A DNA stretch of 64,000 bases from Camarhynchus parvulus (Eukaryota > Chordata > Aves > Passeriformes > Thraupidae), in assembly GCF_901933205.1 (NCBI RefSeq), contig NC_044596.1:4992104-5056103 (forward strand). The letters are read 5' to 3'. The translations under genes were made by a program, and so were the position numbers. Position 1 is the stretch's first letter; the number at the start of each line of letters is the position of its first letter. The notes beneath the pieces are model-generated. The model searched no databases, had not been told where the DNA came from, and saw only the letters and a list, made by a program, of their open reading frames with translations. Positions 25,569 through 63,980 of the stretch are shown here, one piece after another.

Positions 25569-25879
25569 AAGGTGCAGGAAGAAAATTGGGAAATCTCCCT
25601 GGGAAATCTCCTCCCCTCTGCTCCATTCTCAGAGCCCAGGAAGAGAAAACAAGGAGGAATCAGCCCTTTCCACCCCAGGGATGTGCCAAGCTCCCCTGTC
25701 CCTGTCCCATCCCCTCTCCCACAGTTTGCAGCTGTATTAATATATTTAATTCATCCTGGAATCTCCAGGGATCCCTGCAGAGGAAGGACACCAAGCCCTG
25801 AGCTCTCCCAGAGGGTTTGGCCACCCAAAGACTTCCCTGGCACCTCCTGAAACCAAGTCACCAAGAGACAGCAAACGCC

Positions 25880-26646
25880 GAGTGCAAAACCAGGGTCTTT
25901 TATTAGAAATCTCCTCGTATAAAAATGATCATGCTCTACACAGTCATCGAATAATTCATAAACATCCAGGCACTGAACTTTAGTTTTTTTGTGTGTTTTT
26001 GTTTTTTGACTGGTCAGTACATAAAGCAGACATATTTCAATCCATATGGTCATCACATACATTAAGGAACCACCTATAGAAATCAGCACTTTGAACACAG
26101 TCTAGGTTTTATTTTATTTTATTTTGCTGTCTTTTTTTTTTCTTAATGTAAATTTTAAGTATTTTTATTTATTTTTCCTTTTTGCAACATATAGAATTTG
26201 GTAGGATATGGGGTAGAGAGTGAAGAGGGACGGAGGAAGACAGGAACGAAAGAAAATGGAAGATTAAAAAAAAAGTTAAAAGAGAAAACAGAAGGTTCTG
26301 CACAACCACAAACAATCTCACAAATTCCAGAAACGGGAAAATGTTGGGGCTCTTATTTTTTTTTTTTCCCTCTTTTTTGCCAAAATACAGGAAAAAACAA
26401 AACCCAAAGACTTGCTGAAGTCCGTGCCCTCTTGCCCGTGCTCCGTCCCCCCTCTGTGGGAGCCATGCATCGCCACCGTGGGCGCTGGAAGAGTTTTAGT
26501 GTTTCTTTATGGATTTTTTTTTGCTGCTGTTGATGGCGTTTTCCCCCGGGATTCTGCCCTGGGGCTGTCCCCTGGCTGCCACCTGCCTGTGCTGCGGTGC
26601 TGTCCCTGCCAGGAGCTCCGCTCCCTCCTGCTCGCTGCTCCTGGAG
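25880..26646 (-). other. GRM4: GRM4 3' untranslated region (predicted)
   Basis: About 770 nt between the stop codon and the predicted cleavage site. The part nearest the stop is GC-rich; the distal part (about 25900-26400) is markedly AT-rich with T-runs on the plus strand, unlike the GC-rich DNA on both sides. The abrupt change in composition and the poly(A) signal at its end support a 3' UTR. Other AATAAA-type hexamers on the minus strand (26108-26113, 26164-26169, 26168-26173) could give shorter forms. The exact ends are inferred. Confidence 0.65.
25899..25904 (-). terminator. GRM4: Predicted GRM4 polyadenylation signal (AATAAA)
   Basis: TTTATT on the plus strand reads AATAAA in the gene's direction. 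Cleavage would fall near 25880. The minus strand downstream (about 25840-25875) is rich in T and G, as expected for a CstF-binding element. It is the last AATAAA before GC-rich DNA with a CR1 fragment resumes. Confidence 0.6.
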
Positions 26647-54179
<27,533 letters not shown>

Positions 54180-54224
54180 CGCCAAGGCCGTGCTGGGGCA
54201 GAGCTCGGGCCGGGAACGCGGCGC

Positions 54225-54257
54225 TCAGGGGGCCGGGCTGGGCTGGGCGGGCGGCAT
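54225..54257 (-). other. uORF in the GRM4 leader (10 codons plus stop)
   Basis: ATG at 54255-54257 opens MPPAQPSPAP and stops with TGA at 54225-54227, 45 nt before the receptor start. The start context has a purine (A/G-rich GGAGCC) before the ATG. A short terminating uORF this close to the main start would be expected to damp translation. Whether it is translated is unknown. Confidence 0.45.
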
Positions 54258-54286
54258 GGCTCCGGAGGGATCCCGCTCCGGCTCCG

Positions 54287-54364
54287 TCAGCGGCGCCCCA
54301 CGCTGCTGCCGGCCCAGGGGGAGCAGCGGGAGCTCGGGATGCAGGAGGGTGCCGGGGTCTGCAT
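54287..54364 (-). other. Second uORF in the GRM4 leader (25 codons plus stop)
   Basis: ATG at 54362-54364, immediately after the favoured splice acceptor, opens a 25-codon frame that stops at 54287-54289. It is exonic only if the acceptor at 54367 or one further upstream is used. Together with the next uORF it gives two upstream starts within 190 nt of the receptor ATG. Confidence 0.4.
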
Positions 54365-54366
54365 GG

Positions 54367-57300
54367 CTACACCAGAGAGGGGAGACAGCAGCAGAGCCAC
54401 GAGCCCACGCAAAGCTTCGGGTCCTTCCTCTGGAGACCTTGGAGGGATGGGGAAAAGGGGAGAGAGAAAATTAGGTGGGAGCAGAAAGACGACATTGGCT
54501 GTTCCAGGCTTTCATCAGGGAGATGGTGGAAATAAGCCCCGGGGATTATTGCAAAAAATAGGTTTGGGGCCTTGGGGACACTGCCCCACAGAGCAGCACA
54601 AGTCAGTGACCAGCTCAGAGGGGGCCCTGTCCCTTCTTAAGGGAACCAAGAGGGTGTCCCAAGGCAGTGCTCAGAGTGCGGCAAACCCCACACACACCCC
54701 CAGCCCTGCTCCCTGCCTATCCTAAAACACCCCTACTTTTTCCCATCTGGTTTTTTCAGTCAACTTCCACAAGCCCACTTGTCTTGACCCCCACAAACTG
54801 AGGTCTGCATCCTCAGCTAGAGCCAGGCACTCCCAAAACCCCCCAAAGCCCTGCGCTCCTGCCGCTCTCCCTTCAGGCCACTGATTCCTGAACCAGCAGC
54901 TGCTTCCGTTATCGACGGCTTCCAGCAGCAGATATCGACAGCACCTGAGCTGTCCCTGCCCCAGCAGCACAGCCCCTGCCTCAGTTTCCCCCCAAGGCAG
55001 GCGAGCCCTCATGCCCATCCCCGCCGCCGTCTCCCAGCAGCCGCTGATGGATGCTGAGGGCAGCGCATGATTAATGCAGGCACCAAAAGCAGCGAGGAGC
55101 CGAGCAGGCAAATGCATTCCCCAGGCAGGACGAGCAGCAACAGTGAGATCAAGGAAACAGCTTAAATTAATCTCAGCTCAAGCCCAGAGCCGGCACCCAA
55201 GCTGGACAGAGTCTCACCAGCCCCAAGGGTGCCCCCACTCCGCAGCCGTCCCAGCCAGGAGGACCCTGGCTTCAACTCACCTCCATAAATTATGCACCTC
55301 CCCGCCCGCCGCAGCCGCTTGAAGGCCCATCTCCAAAGCGATTCTGACAGCCGGGGCTTTTAAGGAACCAGAATTACCCGGTGCCCAGCTCTGTGCTTCC
55401 AAAGGCAGGAGGTTGGGAATGCTGCAGCAAAACCCCCGCCCCAGCCTGCCGGGAGAGCACTGCTGAGATGGGGATCAGGGACAGGGATCAGACCTCTGCA
55501 TGGTCCTGTCCCCTCTGCAAGGACCACCGCACGCATCACCAGTGGGCACGGAGCAGGGGAATGTGGCTCCTGCACGGTCTGGGAGCGGGTCAGACTCTGC
55601 CCGTGCTGGGGAGGAGGAGGAGGATGGGGAGATGAAGGAGCTGCCTTCAGAGCCCCGCACCAGCCAAAAGCAGGTCAGCTCTCCCACCCTCGTCCCTGGA
55701 GCTGCAACACTTCTGCCCATCACAGGTGGGATGCTCACACCATGGACCTGCTCCCAGGAAAACCCTCAGAGCCCACGGCAGCTCCCGCAGAGCTGGCAGT
55801 GCCCCCAGAGCCCACTGCCTTTCCCTTTCTTCTTTTAAGCTTTTTCCCTCTCTGTTCTCTCCCCTTTGTGGCTCCTTTGATCATATAATCTGAACGAACT
55901 GAAGGTAAAAATATCACGGCAGGCAAGAAGAAAGCACAAATAATGGGGAGAGGAGGAGGGAGCTGGTTCGGATCCCTCACGGGGGAGACGGAGCCGGAGT
56001 TACCCGATGAGCCCCTGCTGCAAACGGCCCAGGAAGGGGTGACAGATGAGCACCCCTGTCCCCTCCACCTGCCCCCAGCAGCTCCTCAGCCACACGCAGC
56101 TCACTGCTCCCACACAGCCCAGACCTTGGTTCCACCATGCCCGAGCCTCCCCAAAGCAGCTGCTCCACCAGGGGCACATCTGGAGGGAGGTGCACATCTG
56201 GAAGAAGACACCTGCCTACAGCAGGTGCTCACAGAACAGGGAACATCCTTACCCACACACACCGGGCAGCGAGGGGCCACAGGCACCCTCCTGTTCCACC
56301 TGCACGGCTCCACAGGGGCACCACGAGGGTGGCAATAACAGGGTGGGATCACCACTCAGCATGGTGCTTACCCCAGCCCCGAAAGAAAGAGAAAATCTAT
56401 TTTCTCCTACTTCCACCAGCACAGCACGGGTGAGGACAGAGCCCTCCCATCGCCCTCATCCCCGCTATGCCGCAGCCCGAGCTGGATCTGGGAGGTGGCA
56501 CAAGCACCAAGCAAACCGAGATCTCCCGGGTGTGGGTCATCCCCTGCCCGAGCCAGGGTGGGCCGGGCAGCGCCAGCGCGGAGGGAGCCGGTGCTGCTGC
56601 CCCAGGACAGGCAGAGGCCGGCGGGTCCGGCACCCCGGACATGGGCCGGGCAGCACGGTGGCATCCTGCCCCCCTCTAGCGGTGGCCACCGGGCCACCGG
56701 CATCGTCAGCCACGGAGGGCCCTGGAAGGAATAAGAGAGGGCTCAGCTGGGCAGGCGAGCCCCTCTTGGGGCAACCTGGTCTAGTGGAAAGTGTCCGTGC
56801 CCATTTCAAGGGCTGGAATTGGATGAGCGTTAAGGTCCCTTCCAACCCGAACCATTCTGTGATTCCATTAAAACAAACTCTGATTAAAAATTCCCCCACA
56901 TCATAGAGATCTCCTGCTGCAAAACCCTCTCCAGTGCCTGGAGGAGCAACCAGCCATCCCAGGCATCACCTCTGTGGCTCCTTCCTGCAGCTCCTCCTGC
57001 ACACCCCTGTAAGCACTGCCCGGGCTGGACTGTGCTGGACAGACCCCACTCCCCAGAGCTCTGCCTGCAGCAGGATCCATCATCTCCCAGTTCAAAGCCA
57101 GAGCCTTTTCTGGGGCTCGTTAAACCCAGCAGAAGCTGAGCTGGTTACAGCCCAGGAATCGCAGCAATAATCAGCCAAGAGCACCGAGCACTCACCTGCA
57201 CCCATCCCCAGCCACCAACAAGCCCAGCTCCACCAGCACCAGAGATTCCAGCCCAGCCCTGGCACTGGGAGGGCTGTGCCAGCTTAAGCCACACTGGTTC

Positions 57301-58113
57301 CTACCAGCTCCACAGCATCTTTTTGAAAATCAAGGCTATTTCTTTCCCCACCTGCTCTTCCTCCAGCAAGCAGGGCCAGCCAGCAGGCAGCACAATATCC
57401 CAATTAGTGTACACTCACTCCTCCCGCTTGCAAGCAGCTACAGGGTACTTCGCTTGGTTCCTGGTCTTTTTAATTGCAAAAGCTCCATGAAGTAGAGCAG
57501 AATTGAGACGTGGACAGAGGGAGGGGATGCCAGGTTAAGTTCTCTCCCGACAGACAAAACCTTAAGTATTCAGGTCCAGTGCCCCAGCGTCCGCTCGGAG
57601 AAGCAAGGCCACGGCTCAGCGGGCAGCAGTGAGCAGAGACCCCCAGATCGTGCCATCCAAACCCCCCCAGTGAGCTCCAAAACACAGCCCCTTCCCCAGC
57701 AACCCCTCAGTCGATGCATGAATTGATAGCACAACGCTCGCACAAGCCCGAGCCCATCACTAAGGTGCCAACTCGTCCTCTCTGCAACCAGGTCCTGCCA
57801 GCACCCAGCTCAGAGCCTCGTAGTGGGGAAAAGCTGGGTATGACCACCCACCTCAGTGCCCCGGAGCATCTCCTGAAGGATGCTGAAGTCCAACCAAAAG
57901 TGCTCCCGTAGGGCGCAGACGAGATCCAGGGAACATTTATCACACCATATTTATATATGTCCTTAACTGCAGCAAGCCCTCTCCTTCCGCCTCCCTCCTG
58001 CTGCCAAGCGGGTCAGGGCTAATCCCTCACTTTGAAGGATGGGATGGCGCGGCAGGGGGGGAAGGAGAGCAGGATCCAGCCCCGGAGCAAGCGGAGAGAA
58101 AGCAGCAGCTCAC
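54367..58113 (-). other. GRM4: GRM4 5' intron, proximal part
   Basis: DNA between the leader acceptor and the nearest candidate untranslated exon. GC-rich with no coding potential that I recognise. It holds a CR1 LINE tail (56761-56866) and otherwise unremarkable sequence. Its extent depends on which upstream first exon is used. Confidence 0.5.
56761..56866 (+). mobile_element. CR1 LINE 3' end fragment
   Basis: About 106 bp that read like the 3' end of avian CR1: GGCAACCTGGTCTAGTGGAA, then AAGGTCCCTTCCAACCCGAA and CCATTCTGTGATTCC. 5'-truncated with no reverse transcriptase sequence, as is usual for CR1. Lies in the GRM4 5' intron in the opposite orientation to the gene. This is the clearest sign that the DNA is from a bird. 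Confidence 0.9.
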
Positions 58114-58222
58114 CTTGCGGGCAGGCGGCGCGAGGTGTCCGCGGGCAGCCAGCGCAGAGCTCCAGCGGCTGGGAGGGAAGGAGGGAGGGAGGGAAGGAGC
58201 CGCCGCTGGTCCCTGCTCCTGC
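58114..58222 (-). other. GRM4: Candidate untranslated first exon of GRM4 (proximal promoter)
   Basis: The minus strand reads CGCAAG/GTGAGCTG at 58114/58113, a strong splice donor. About 30 bp upstream of the proposed start (near 58222) there is a TATA-like box, and a CACGTG E-box (58223-58228) sits at the start region. The exon would be about 110 nt and GC-rich. It is one of three donor-bearing segments in the CpG-rich block. No transcript evidence is available. Confidence 0.4.
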
Positions 58223-58248
58223 CACGTGCAGCAGAATCCCACAATTAA

Positions 58249-58257
58249 TTTTTTATC
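58249..58257 (-). promoter_or_regulatory. TATA-like box of the proximal GRM4 promoter candidate
   Basis: The minus strand reads GATAAAAAA here, in an AT-rich island (58240-58260) within otherwise GC-rich DNA. The spacing of about 30 bp to the CACGTG element and the downstream donor at 58114 is right for a TATA-driven start. A chance AT-rich patch is the alternative. Confidence 0.35.
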
Positions 58258-59436
58258 GCCATCTGCAATTTGGGACGGCGCTGGCTCTGAGCGAGAGCAC
58301 GGCCTGACTGCTGGTGCCCGGCGGCGCCCGCGGCAGCGCGCGGTGTCCCCGCTCCCCATCACACCCACGCCCCGACACTGCGGTCTGGCAGTGCCAGCCC
58401 CTGCCCACACCCCCCGGCAGCGACTCCAGAGACCCCCATCCTGAGCCGGGCTCAGTGTGGGGCTATCCAGGGAACTGCAGGGAGGAAAACCCTCCGTGAC
58501 ACGCAGTGCCCAGGAGGAAGAGCCGGTGCCCGCAGCGGGCACGAAGCCGGGGAGGGCGGCGGGCGCGGGTTCACGTATGTTATAATTAGGACCTGCCACT
58601 TCTTCAAGCCGTTGCCTTTCTGGGAAGAGCTGGAAGGGGGTGGCTGAGCTGACAAATCCATCCTCCTCCTGCCTGATGCCAAAGTTGAAGCACGTGATGC
58701 TCTTTTTCGGGGAGCCGTTGGGCTGCTCCGCAGGGCGATGCTGGCCCCTGGGATGTGGGGCCAGGCCATGGCTCCACTCGAGCTTGGATTCCCATGGGGA
58801 AATCCCCTTGATGCTGCTCTGACAGCCCGGGGTGCAGCTCAGCACCCCTAAGCCAGTGCCTGATGCCATCCTCAGAAGGGCTTTGCCTGTAGCCCCCCAG
58901 CCTGGGGCCGCTGGAGCCACCACTGCCCATGGGGACCCTCTGCCATCACAGAGGGACCACCCCCATCAGGAGCACTGTCCCTCCAGCCCGGCCAGGCTGG
59001 CCACAATCAGGAGGGATCTCTGCACATCCCATCGGACTGAGCCCCCCAGCACAGAGGTGGCAGGTCACAGAGAAAAGGGTCTTGTCCCAGCTCTCCCCCT
59101 CACAGCCTTGCCTGGCACATCCCCAGAGCATCCCCCGCTGCCTGATGCAGATAAACGCTGCTTACAGGGCACAAACGCGGGGAAGGAAACGAGCTTTTTT
59201 CTTTTGGCAGTTCTCGTGGTGTTTTCCCGAGCTCCTCGCTGCATTCAACAGATCAGCTCTGCTCCTTCTCTTCCATCCTTCCATCCCTGCGCCCCTCCCC
59301 GAGCCCTGCCCGGGGCACACGGCCACTGCCGGTGGGCTCCTGCGGGGACCGCCAGCCCTGCCTCGTGCCGCCCCCGCCGAGCCCCGAGCCACAGGTCACC
59401 TGCAGCGCGATGGAGATGGCAAAGGCGGTGACTCAC

Positions 59437-59560
59437 CCGCAGCCTCTCCCGTCGCAGGCGCCGCCGAAGGCAGCGGGCATCCCCCAGCGCCGGAGCAGCC
59501 CACGGAAAATCACCCGGCTGGCAGAGCACGGCAAACTCATCACACCGAGGGGAGGAGGAG
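59437..59560 (-). other. GRM4: Candidate untranslated GRM4 exon with donor GCGG/GTGAGT
   Basis: The minus strand has a near-perfect donor, GTGAGT, after GCGG at 59437. The upstream sequence is CpG-rich with no TATA box, as for CpG-island starts. The upper end is arbitrary. It may be an alternative first exon or an internal leader exon; it may also be unused. Confidence 0.3.
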
Positions 59561-59583
59561 GAGGTGGAGGAGGAGGAGGAGGG
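59549..59583. repeat. GGA triplet run
   Basis: Eleven to twelve GGA units with one GGT; polypurine on the plus strand, inside the CpG island. Confidence 0.9.
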
Positions 59584-60393
59584 CTGGCGGGGCTGCACCC
59601 GGGCAGGCAGTGGGAGAGTTCTCCGGTTTTTTCTCACGGTTGCCAACTTCCCCAGCGGCTCCCGACGCCTCAGATCCGGAGAGCGCCAAGGAGCGGGAGA
59701 ACGCTCGGGAGAGGAACCGACCCCGTGCCGGAGCGGGGCTCTGCCCGGCCCGGGGGGTGCCTCCGAGGGGTCGCTCCGGCGCCGAGGAAGGATCGTACCT
59801 CCCACAGCCCCTCCGAGCTGGCAGGGGAAGCGCCTTCAGCCCTTCTCTGCTCTCCTGTCCCCCCTGCCCTGCCCTGCGGCGGCTCTGCGGGCGCTGCCCG
59901 CTGCGGCGAGGCGAGGGCAGCCCCCGCCGGCGGCTCGGCCACGGTCGCGGCCACCCGCCCCTGCCCGCTGCTCCAGCCCCGATCCCTGCCAGCCCCCTCC
60001 GACCGGACGAGCCCCCCAGCTCCCCTCCCGGAGCCCTCGCCGGGCAGTGGGCCCCTCTGGGGACAAAGGTGGCAGGTTGGGGACCGGGGCAAGGGATGCC
60101 CTCCGTGCCCCTGGCGGGGGGGAGCAGCGGGGCGAGGAGGGGGCAGCGCTCCGCAGTGCCCAGCAATGAATAACGCGATGAGTGGGAGAGGGGGGAGCGC
60201 TGGGGGTTCCGGGCTGCAGCCCCCGCTGTCGCAGCCCCCCCAGCCCAAAAATAGAAGGAAAGGCGGAAAATTCGCGGGAGCGTTGTGGAGGGGGGGAGCG
60301 GCGAGGCTGCAGGGAGGGGGAGCGGGGGGCACTCCAGCCCCGGGGGAAGGTGCGGGGACACCGGGATGCTCCCCCCGCGCCGCCCGCACTTAC

Positions 60394-60715
60394 CCGCGGG
60401 CAGTGCCAAGTTGGCGGCGCCGCCGGCCCCGTCTCCGCCCGGTGCCCGGTACCGCGATCCGCCCCCGGCCCGGGGGCGCGGGCAGCCCGGGGGGCCCTGC
60501 GGCGTGCGGCGGGGCGGCCCCGGCCCCCAGCCCCGGCCCGGCCCGGGAGCCGAGCGAGCCGCAGCCGGGCGGGACCCGCCGCGCTCCGCGCACCGCAGCC
60601 GCGGCGAGGAGGAGGAGGAGGAGGAGGAAGAGGTGGAGAAGGGGGAGGAGGAGGGGGAAAAGGGGGAGGAGGAGGAGAGCCGGGGCCGGGGAAGTTTTGC
60701 ATGAAGAGGAGCTGG
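60394..60715 (-). other. GRM4: Candidate distal untranslated first exon of GRM4
   Basis: The minus strand has the consensus donor CGCGG/GTAAGTG at 60394/60393 in the heart of the CpG island. Upstream lie a polypurine stretch on the plus strand (60605-60681), a TTTAAG box near 60745 and an octamer-like ATGCAAAA near 60700. A start near 60715 is a guess. If used, the 5' intron to the coding exon is about 6 kb. Confidence 0.45.
60605..60681. repeat. Polypurine GGA-rich tract in the CpG island
   Basis: Almost pure purine on the plus strand, (GAGGAG)n with GGGGA variants. It sits within the proposed distal first exon of GRM4, whose transcript would carry the pyrimidine strand. Confidence 0.9.
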
Positions 60716-61059
60716 GAAGCCCGCCGCCGGCTTTGCCAGCCTCTTAAAGCCCTAGCGCAGCGCGGGGACCCCCGCCCCGGCGGATCCCTGGCTCCTGCAG
60801 GAAGGGTCTCCCCGCCAGGATGCTGAGGGTCTCCGGCTCCCTGCAGCGACAGCCATCCTCCAATTCCCTTCTCCAGGTGGGAGCAGCTCCCGCAAGCAGC
60901 GACGAGGGAGGATGCTGTCACCCCAAGCCGTTGCCCTTCTCTTCTCCCTCCCATAAACCGCTGCCAACCCCCCGCCCCGCGGAGCTCGGCTCCTGCCTCC
61001 CCTGCTTTCCCCGTCTGTCCCCCCCCCGCTTGGCCCCGCGGCTCCGAGGAGCCCGTCGT

Positions 61060-61180
61060 GCGGTGTCGATTCATTAATCCAGCGAAAACACAACCCCCTG
61101 GTAATGGCCATTGACACATTAACTGCTGCGATCCATCACGGTAATGACACGGTGGCGATTGCTCGGTCACCGGAGCAATT
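61060..61180. promoter_or_regulatory. Possible conserved non-coding element upstream of the GRM4 CpG island
   Basis: A compact AT-richer patch with ATTCATTAATC, CATTGACACATTAAC and TAATGACACGG motifs (homeodomain-type cores) just outside the CpG island. It looks like an enhancer flank by composition; conservation was not tested. Confidence 0.3.
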
Positions 61181-63060
61181 CGGGCACACCCCGGCGCTCA
61201 CCGGCGGGCACGGGGCTGCCGGAGCTCCCAGCCCCTCCTGGGGGGACCCATCCGCGGGGTCTGGCTGTGGGGAGGGAGCTCTGCCCCCTCCCAGCACCAA
61301 AGAACCGAGCACGGACCACAGACCCACAATTCCAGCCTCATCTTCCCTGAGGGGTGACTTGTGTTGCTCGTTTGTAACAGCGAAATCGCAGCCCCGGTGA
61401 GGGCCGGCTGGTTGCCCTCGGCAAAGGCTCCTTTTCACCTAAATCCTCGTTAGGAGGGTGGAGAGGAGCCCGTTTTGCCGAAGCACTCGGGTATCCCCAG
61501 CTCCGGTGCTGGGATTTGAAAGAGCTCTGGCCTCCCCAGTGAGATGCAGCTCCTGAAGAGCTGCCCAGCCACCCTCGTGCCACTGGAATATTCCCGTGGA
61601 TCCAGGTGCTCACGAGATGCTGCCCGGAGCTGCAGAGCCACCAGGCTGTTGCAGTGGTTTTGTTTACAGCAAGAACAAGAGTGGTGTTCGCTGTTCCTCT
61701 GCTCTAATGGGACAGAGGAGAGGGCACAGCCCCACCGCCCCGCGTGTGAGCATCCCCAGCCATGGCTCCGCTGATGCCAGGAGTTGAACCCAAAGGAAAT
61801 CTGCACTGTGCTCAGTGGGGAGGGGACATAAAGACCAAGCTCCTGGGAGGACAGGACCCCCTGCCTGCCCCAAGCCAGGGCTGGGGGGACTCCAGACACC
61901 ACAGGATAAGCCAGGCACAAATCCCTTGCCAAAAGTAGCTTTTAGAGGCACCCTACGGTCAAGGTCCCTGCTCCAAACCGGGTGAAGCCCTCAGCTCCTG
62001 GGGATTTCTAAGACGTGTTTGCCTTCAAGGAGAAACAAGGGTGCTTTCCTCACAGCCTGGGGTCATGAGGACTCCAGGCCACCCTGCTCTGACCTTCCCA
62101 GGTCCCAAAGAATCCCTGGGGGAAGGTGTTTGGGATAAATTGTGGAGAATTTTGGCCAAAGCACCACCTGAGCTGCTCTGGCAGGCAGCTCATTCAGGAG
62201 TGCCTCACTGCTGCCCTGGCTCCAGTGGAAAATCATAACCCATCCCTCCCAAAGACTCAACCCCCTGAATCCCAGGGACTGCAGGATGCTCTTCCCACCA
62301 TGGCTGAGCTGGCAGTGCCTCTCTTCTCCTCTCCAAGCCTCACGGCCTGCACGTCTCCCCTGCTCACAGCCTCTGCCAGCCAGAACCCAAAATACCAGCA
62401 CAGCGCTCGTGTCACCAGCGGGAACGTCAGAGCCCAGTTAACATTTGGAAATCCAGCTGAGGCCGATGATTCCCCTGGCACAACAGGAAAGGCCACGGCG
62501 TGGGGCTGAGAGGATGGGAGACACCCCGGTGATTGCAGGGGCGCAGCTCGCCTGTGGGGTTACCCCGAGAGCAGCTCTGCAAACCCCACAAAGGTCGCTG
62601 CGAGGGCTCCTGCTCCTGCCGGGGTCAGAGCTGATCAAATCCTCCGGGAGAGTTTGATGCCATCAGCAAATGGACATGGAGAAGTCCGCCAGGATCGATA
62701 TCAGCTCTGCAGGCACGGAGCCAGAGGAGCTGAGCGAGTTCCTCGTCCCGAGGGCAGGGCTGGGGCCCAGCCTGTTCCCAGCTCCGTGCTCCTGTCCATC
62801 CAGGCTGCCCCAGCACCTCCAGGGCCCCCAGCACCTCCAGGGCCCCCAGAGCCTCTCCCTGAACCCCCAGGCTCACAGGATCCGTGCAGGAGGCTCTGGG
62901 TGCCCTGGCCCCACTCATCCCACAGCTGTCCCCAGGCAGGCACAGCTCTGGGCTCACAGCTCCAGCCTCCCGCTGCCCTGGCCCCCAGCCAGCCAGGAAG
63001 GTCACTGTGTCCACTGCTGAGGCCACCAAGCGCCATCCAGGAGACACAACTGCTTGCAAT
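61180..63060. other. Upstream flank of GRM4 without a recognised gene
   Basis: GC-rich flank with no ORF resembling a known protein, no clear splice-site series and no mobile element that I can place. It contains a small three-copy repeat near 62810-62849. Confidence 0.5.
62810..62849. repeat. Short tandem repeat (CAGCACCTCCAGGGCCCC)
   Basis: Two perfect 18-bp copies and a partial third. Confidence 0.85.
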
Positions 63061-63430
63061 TTGATTTTTTTTTTTTTTAATATAGGAAAACTTGAAACCG
63101 CATCTTATGGACTGGACCTTCCGGCTCAGCTCTGCAAAGGGGCTTTGAATAATTTATGGCCGAGCCACCACCTCCTCCTTCCTGCTCATGGGTCACTCCT
63201 GTCAAAGAGATGGAGGCTCAGGAATCACACCCAGCCCTTTTCATCTGGGGGCTGCATTGCCAGTGCCTGCAATTGCCTGGGGTGTGAATTCCCTCCTGGA
63301 TAGAAGGGTGCGGAAAATAAATCTTTAATTCAAAGTGAAATATTAATAGAACTGTAATTAGCTGTAATATCTACACAATTAAAAAGCAGGAGGCCCGGCA
63401 AGAGCTATTTTCGTGTGTATTTAAAGAAAA
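63060..63430. promoter_or_regulatory. AT-rich island, possible conserved non-coding element
   Basis: Begins with a T-run (63064-63078) and includes, at 63310-63420, dense TTTAATTC, ATTAATAG, TGTAATTAGCTGTAAT and CAATTAAAAAG motifs typical of homeodomain-bound enhancers. It stands out from the GC-rich flanks. Function is inference. Confidence 0.3.
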
Positions 63431-63556
63431 ATAAGTTTGCAGGGTAAGGGGTGGGGGTGGCTGGGGATGCTTTTCCAGTGTCCCAATTGTCTGAGGGAGA
63501 AACGTGGCCGGGAGGAGCAGCAGCACAGGGACACGGGTCCTGCAGTGCTGGTGGGA

Positions 63557-63636
63557 CAGGAAGAAATAAAAGGACAGGTCAGAAGAAAAGAAAAGAGCAG
63601 AGGAAGGATTTGAGGAAGAAAAGAAAGAAGGAAGAG
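63557..63636. repeat. Polypurine (GAAA/GGAA) tract
   Basis: A/G-rich stretch with AAGAAAAG and GAGGAAG units, few pyrimidines. Confidence 0.8.
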
Positions 63637-63695
63637 CTATGATGACACTTTTGTCCTGCTCCTCGGGGATTTTGCAGCAAAGGGAAGATTTTCAC

Positions 63696-63703
63696 TGACG
63701 TCA
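63696..63703. promoter_or_regulatory. Perfect palindromic CRE (TGACGTCA)
   Basis: Full CREB/ATF consensus, about 3 kb upstream of the distal GRM4 first-exon candidate. Single occurrence; relevance to GRM4 is unproven. Confidence 0.3.
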
Positions 63704-63958
63704 GGCAGAGCCGAGCCATAGCAAGAGGACAGGGATGGGAAAAGTGTCTGTGGAAGTTGGCAGGGAATGAGGGGGGTGACCCTGGCTCAGCCCCCACAGA
63801 CATTTTCCAGCAGGAATTGCACGAGCTGCTTGCAAAAAGCCATCAGCTCACCCTGAGCTGGGCAGTCACCGAAGGGACAAACAGAACTGCAAAACAAAAC
63901 CAAGAGAATAACTCAGCTCAGCCCCTCCAAAAACACCTAAATAATAGGCCAAGGAGGG

Positions 63959-63980
63959 AAAAAAAAAAAAAAAAAAAAAA
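63959..63980. repeat. Poly(A) run of 22 bases at the window's right end
   Basis: Uninterrupted A tract. No retroelement body was recognised before it. Confidence 0.95.

Larger units (their letters stand above)
54180..54366 (-). other. GRM4: GRM4 5' leader adjacent to the start codon, with predicted splice acceptor
   Basis: GC-rich leader directly upstream of the ATG at 54179. A polypyrimidine tract followed by GGTGTAG (AG at 54367-54368 on the minus strand) is the best acceptor close by, making 54366 the first exonic base. A second candidate after CATCCCTCCAAG lies near 54440. Two short uORFs lie in the leader. Which acceptor is used cannot be settled from sequence. Confidence 0.5.
59240..61060. 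promoter_or_regulatory. GRM4: CpG island, probable GRM4 promoter region
   Basis: The densest CpG run in the window, with GC-box-like CCGCCC/GGGCGG stretches and no coding frame matching a known protein. It lies 5-7 kb upstream of the first coding exon and contains two minus-strand donors. Long ORFs on both strands (for example 59332-60747 plus and 59836-61170 minus) are effects of high GC and scarce stops. The edges are by eye. Confidence 0.6.

Noticed and set aside
1..25870. A search for a neighbouring gene such as MLN (motilin) downstream of GRM4
   Set aside because: No motilin-like peptide or exon series was found in any frame; the neighbour is probably outside the window.
58027..58923. 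298-codon minus-strand ORF upstream of GRM4
   Set aside because: Crosses a strong splice donor and a TATA-like region, has no family resemblance, and ends in low-complexity S/P sequence.
59332..61170. Several ORFs of 200-470 codons in the CpG island
   Set aside because: Low-complexity P/A/R/G-rich frames on both strands from high GC; no recognisable domain.
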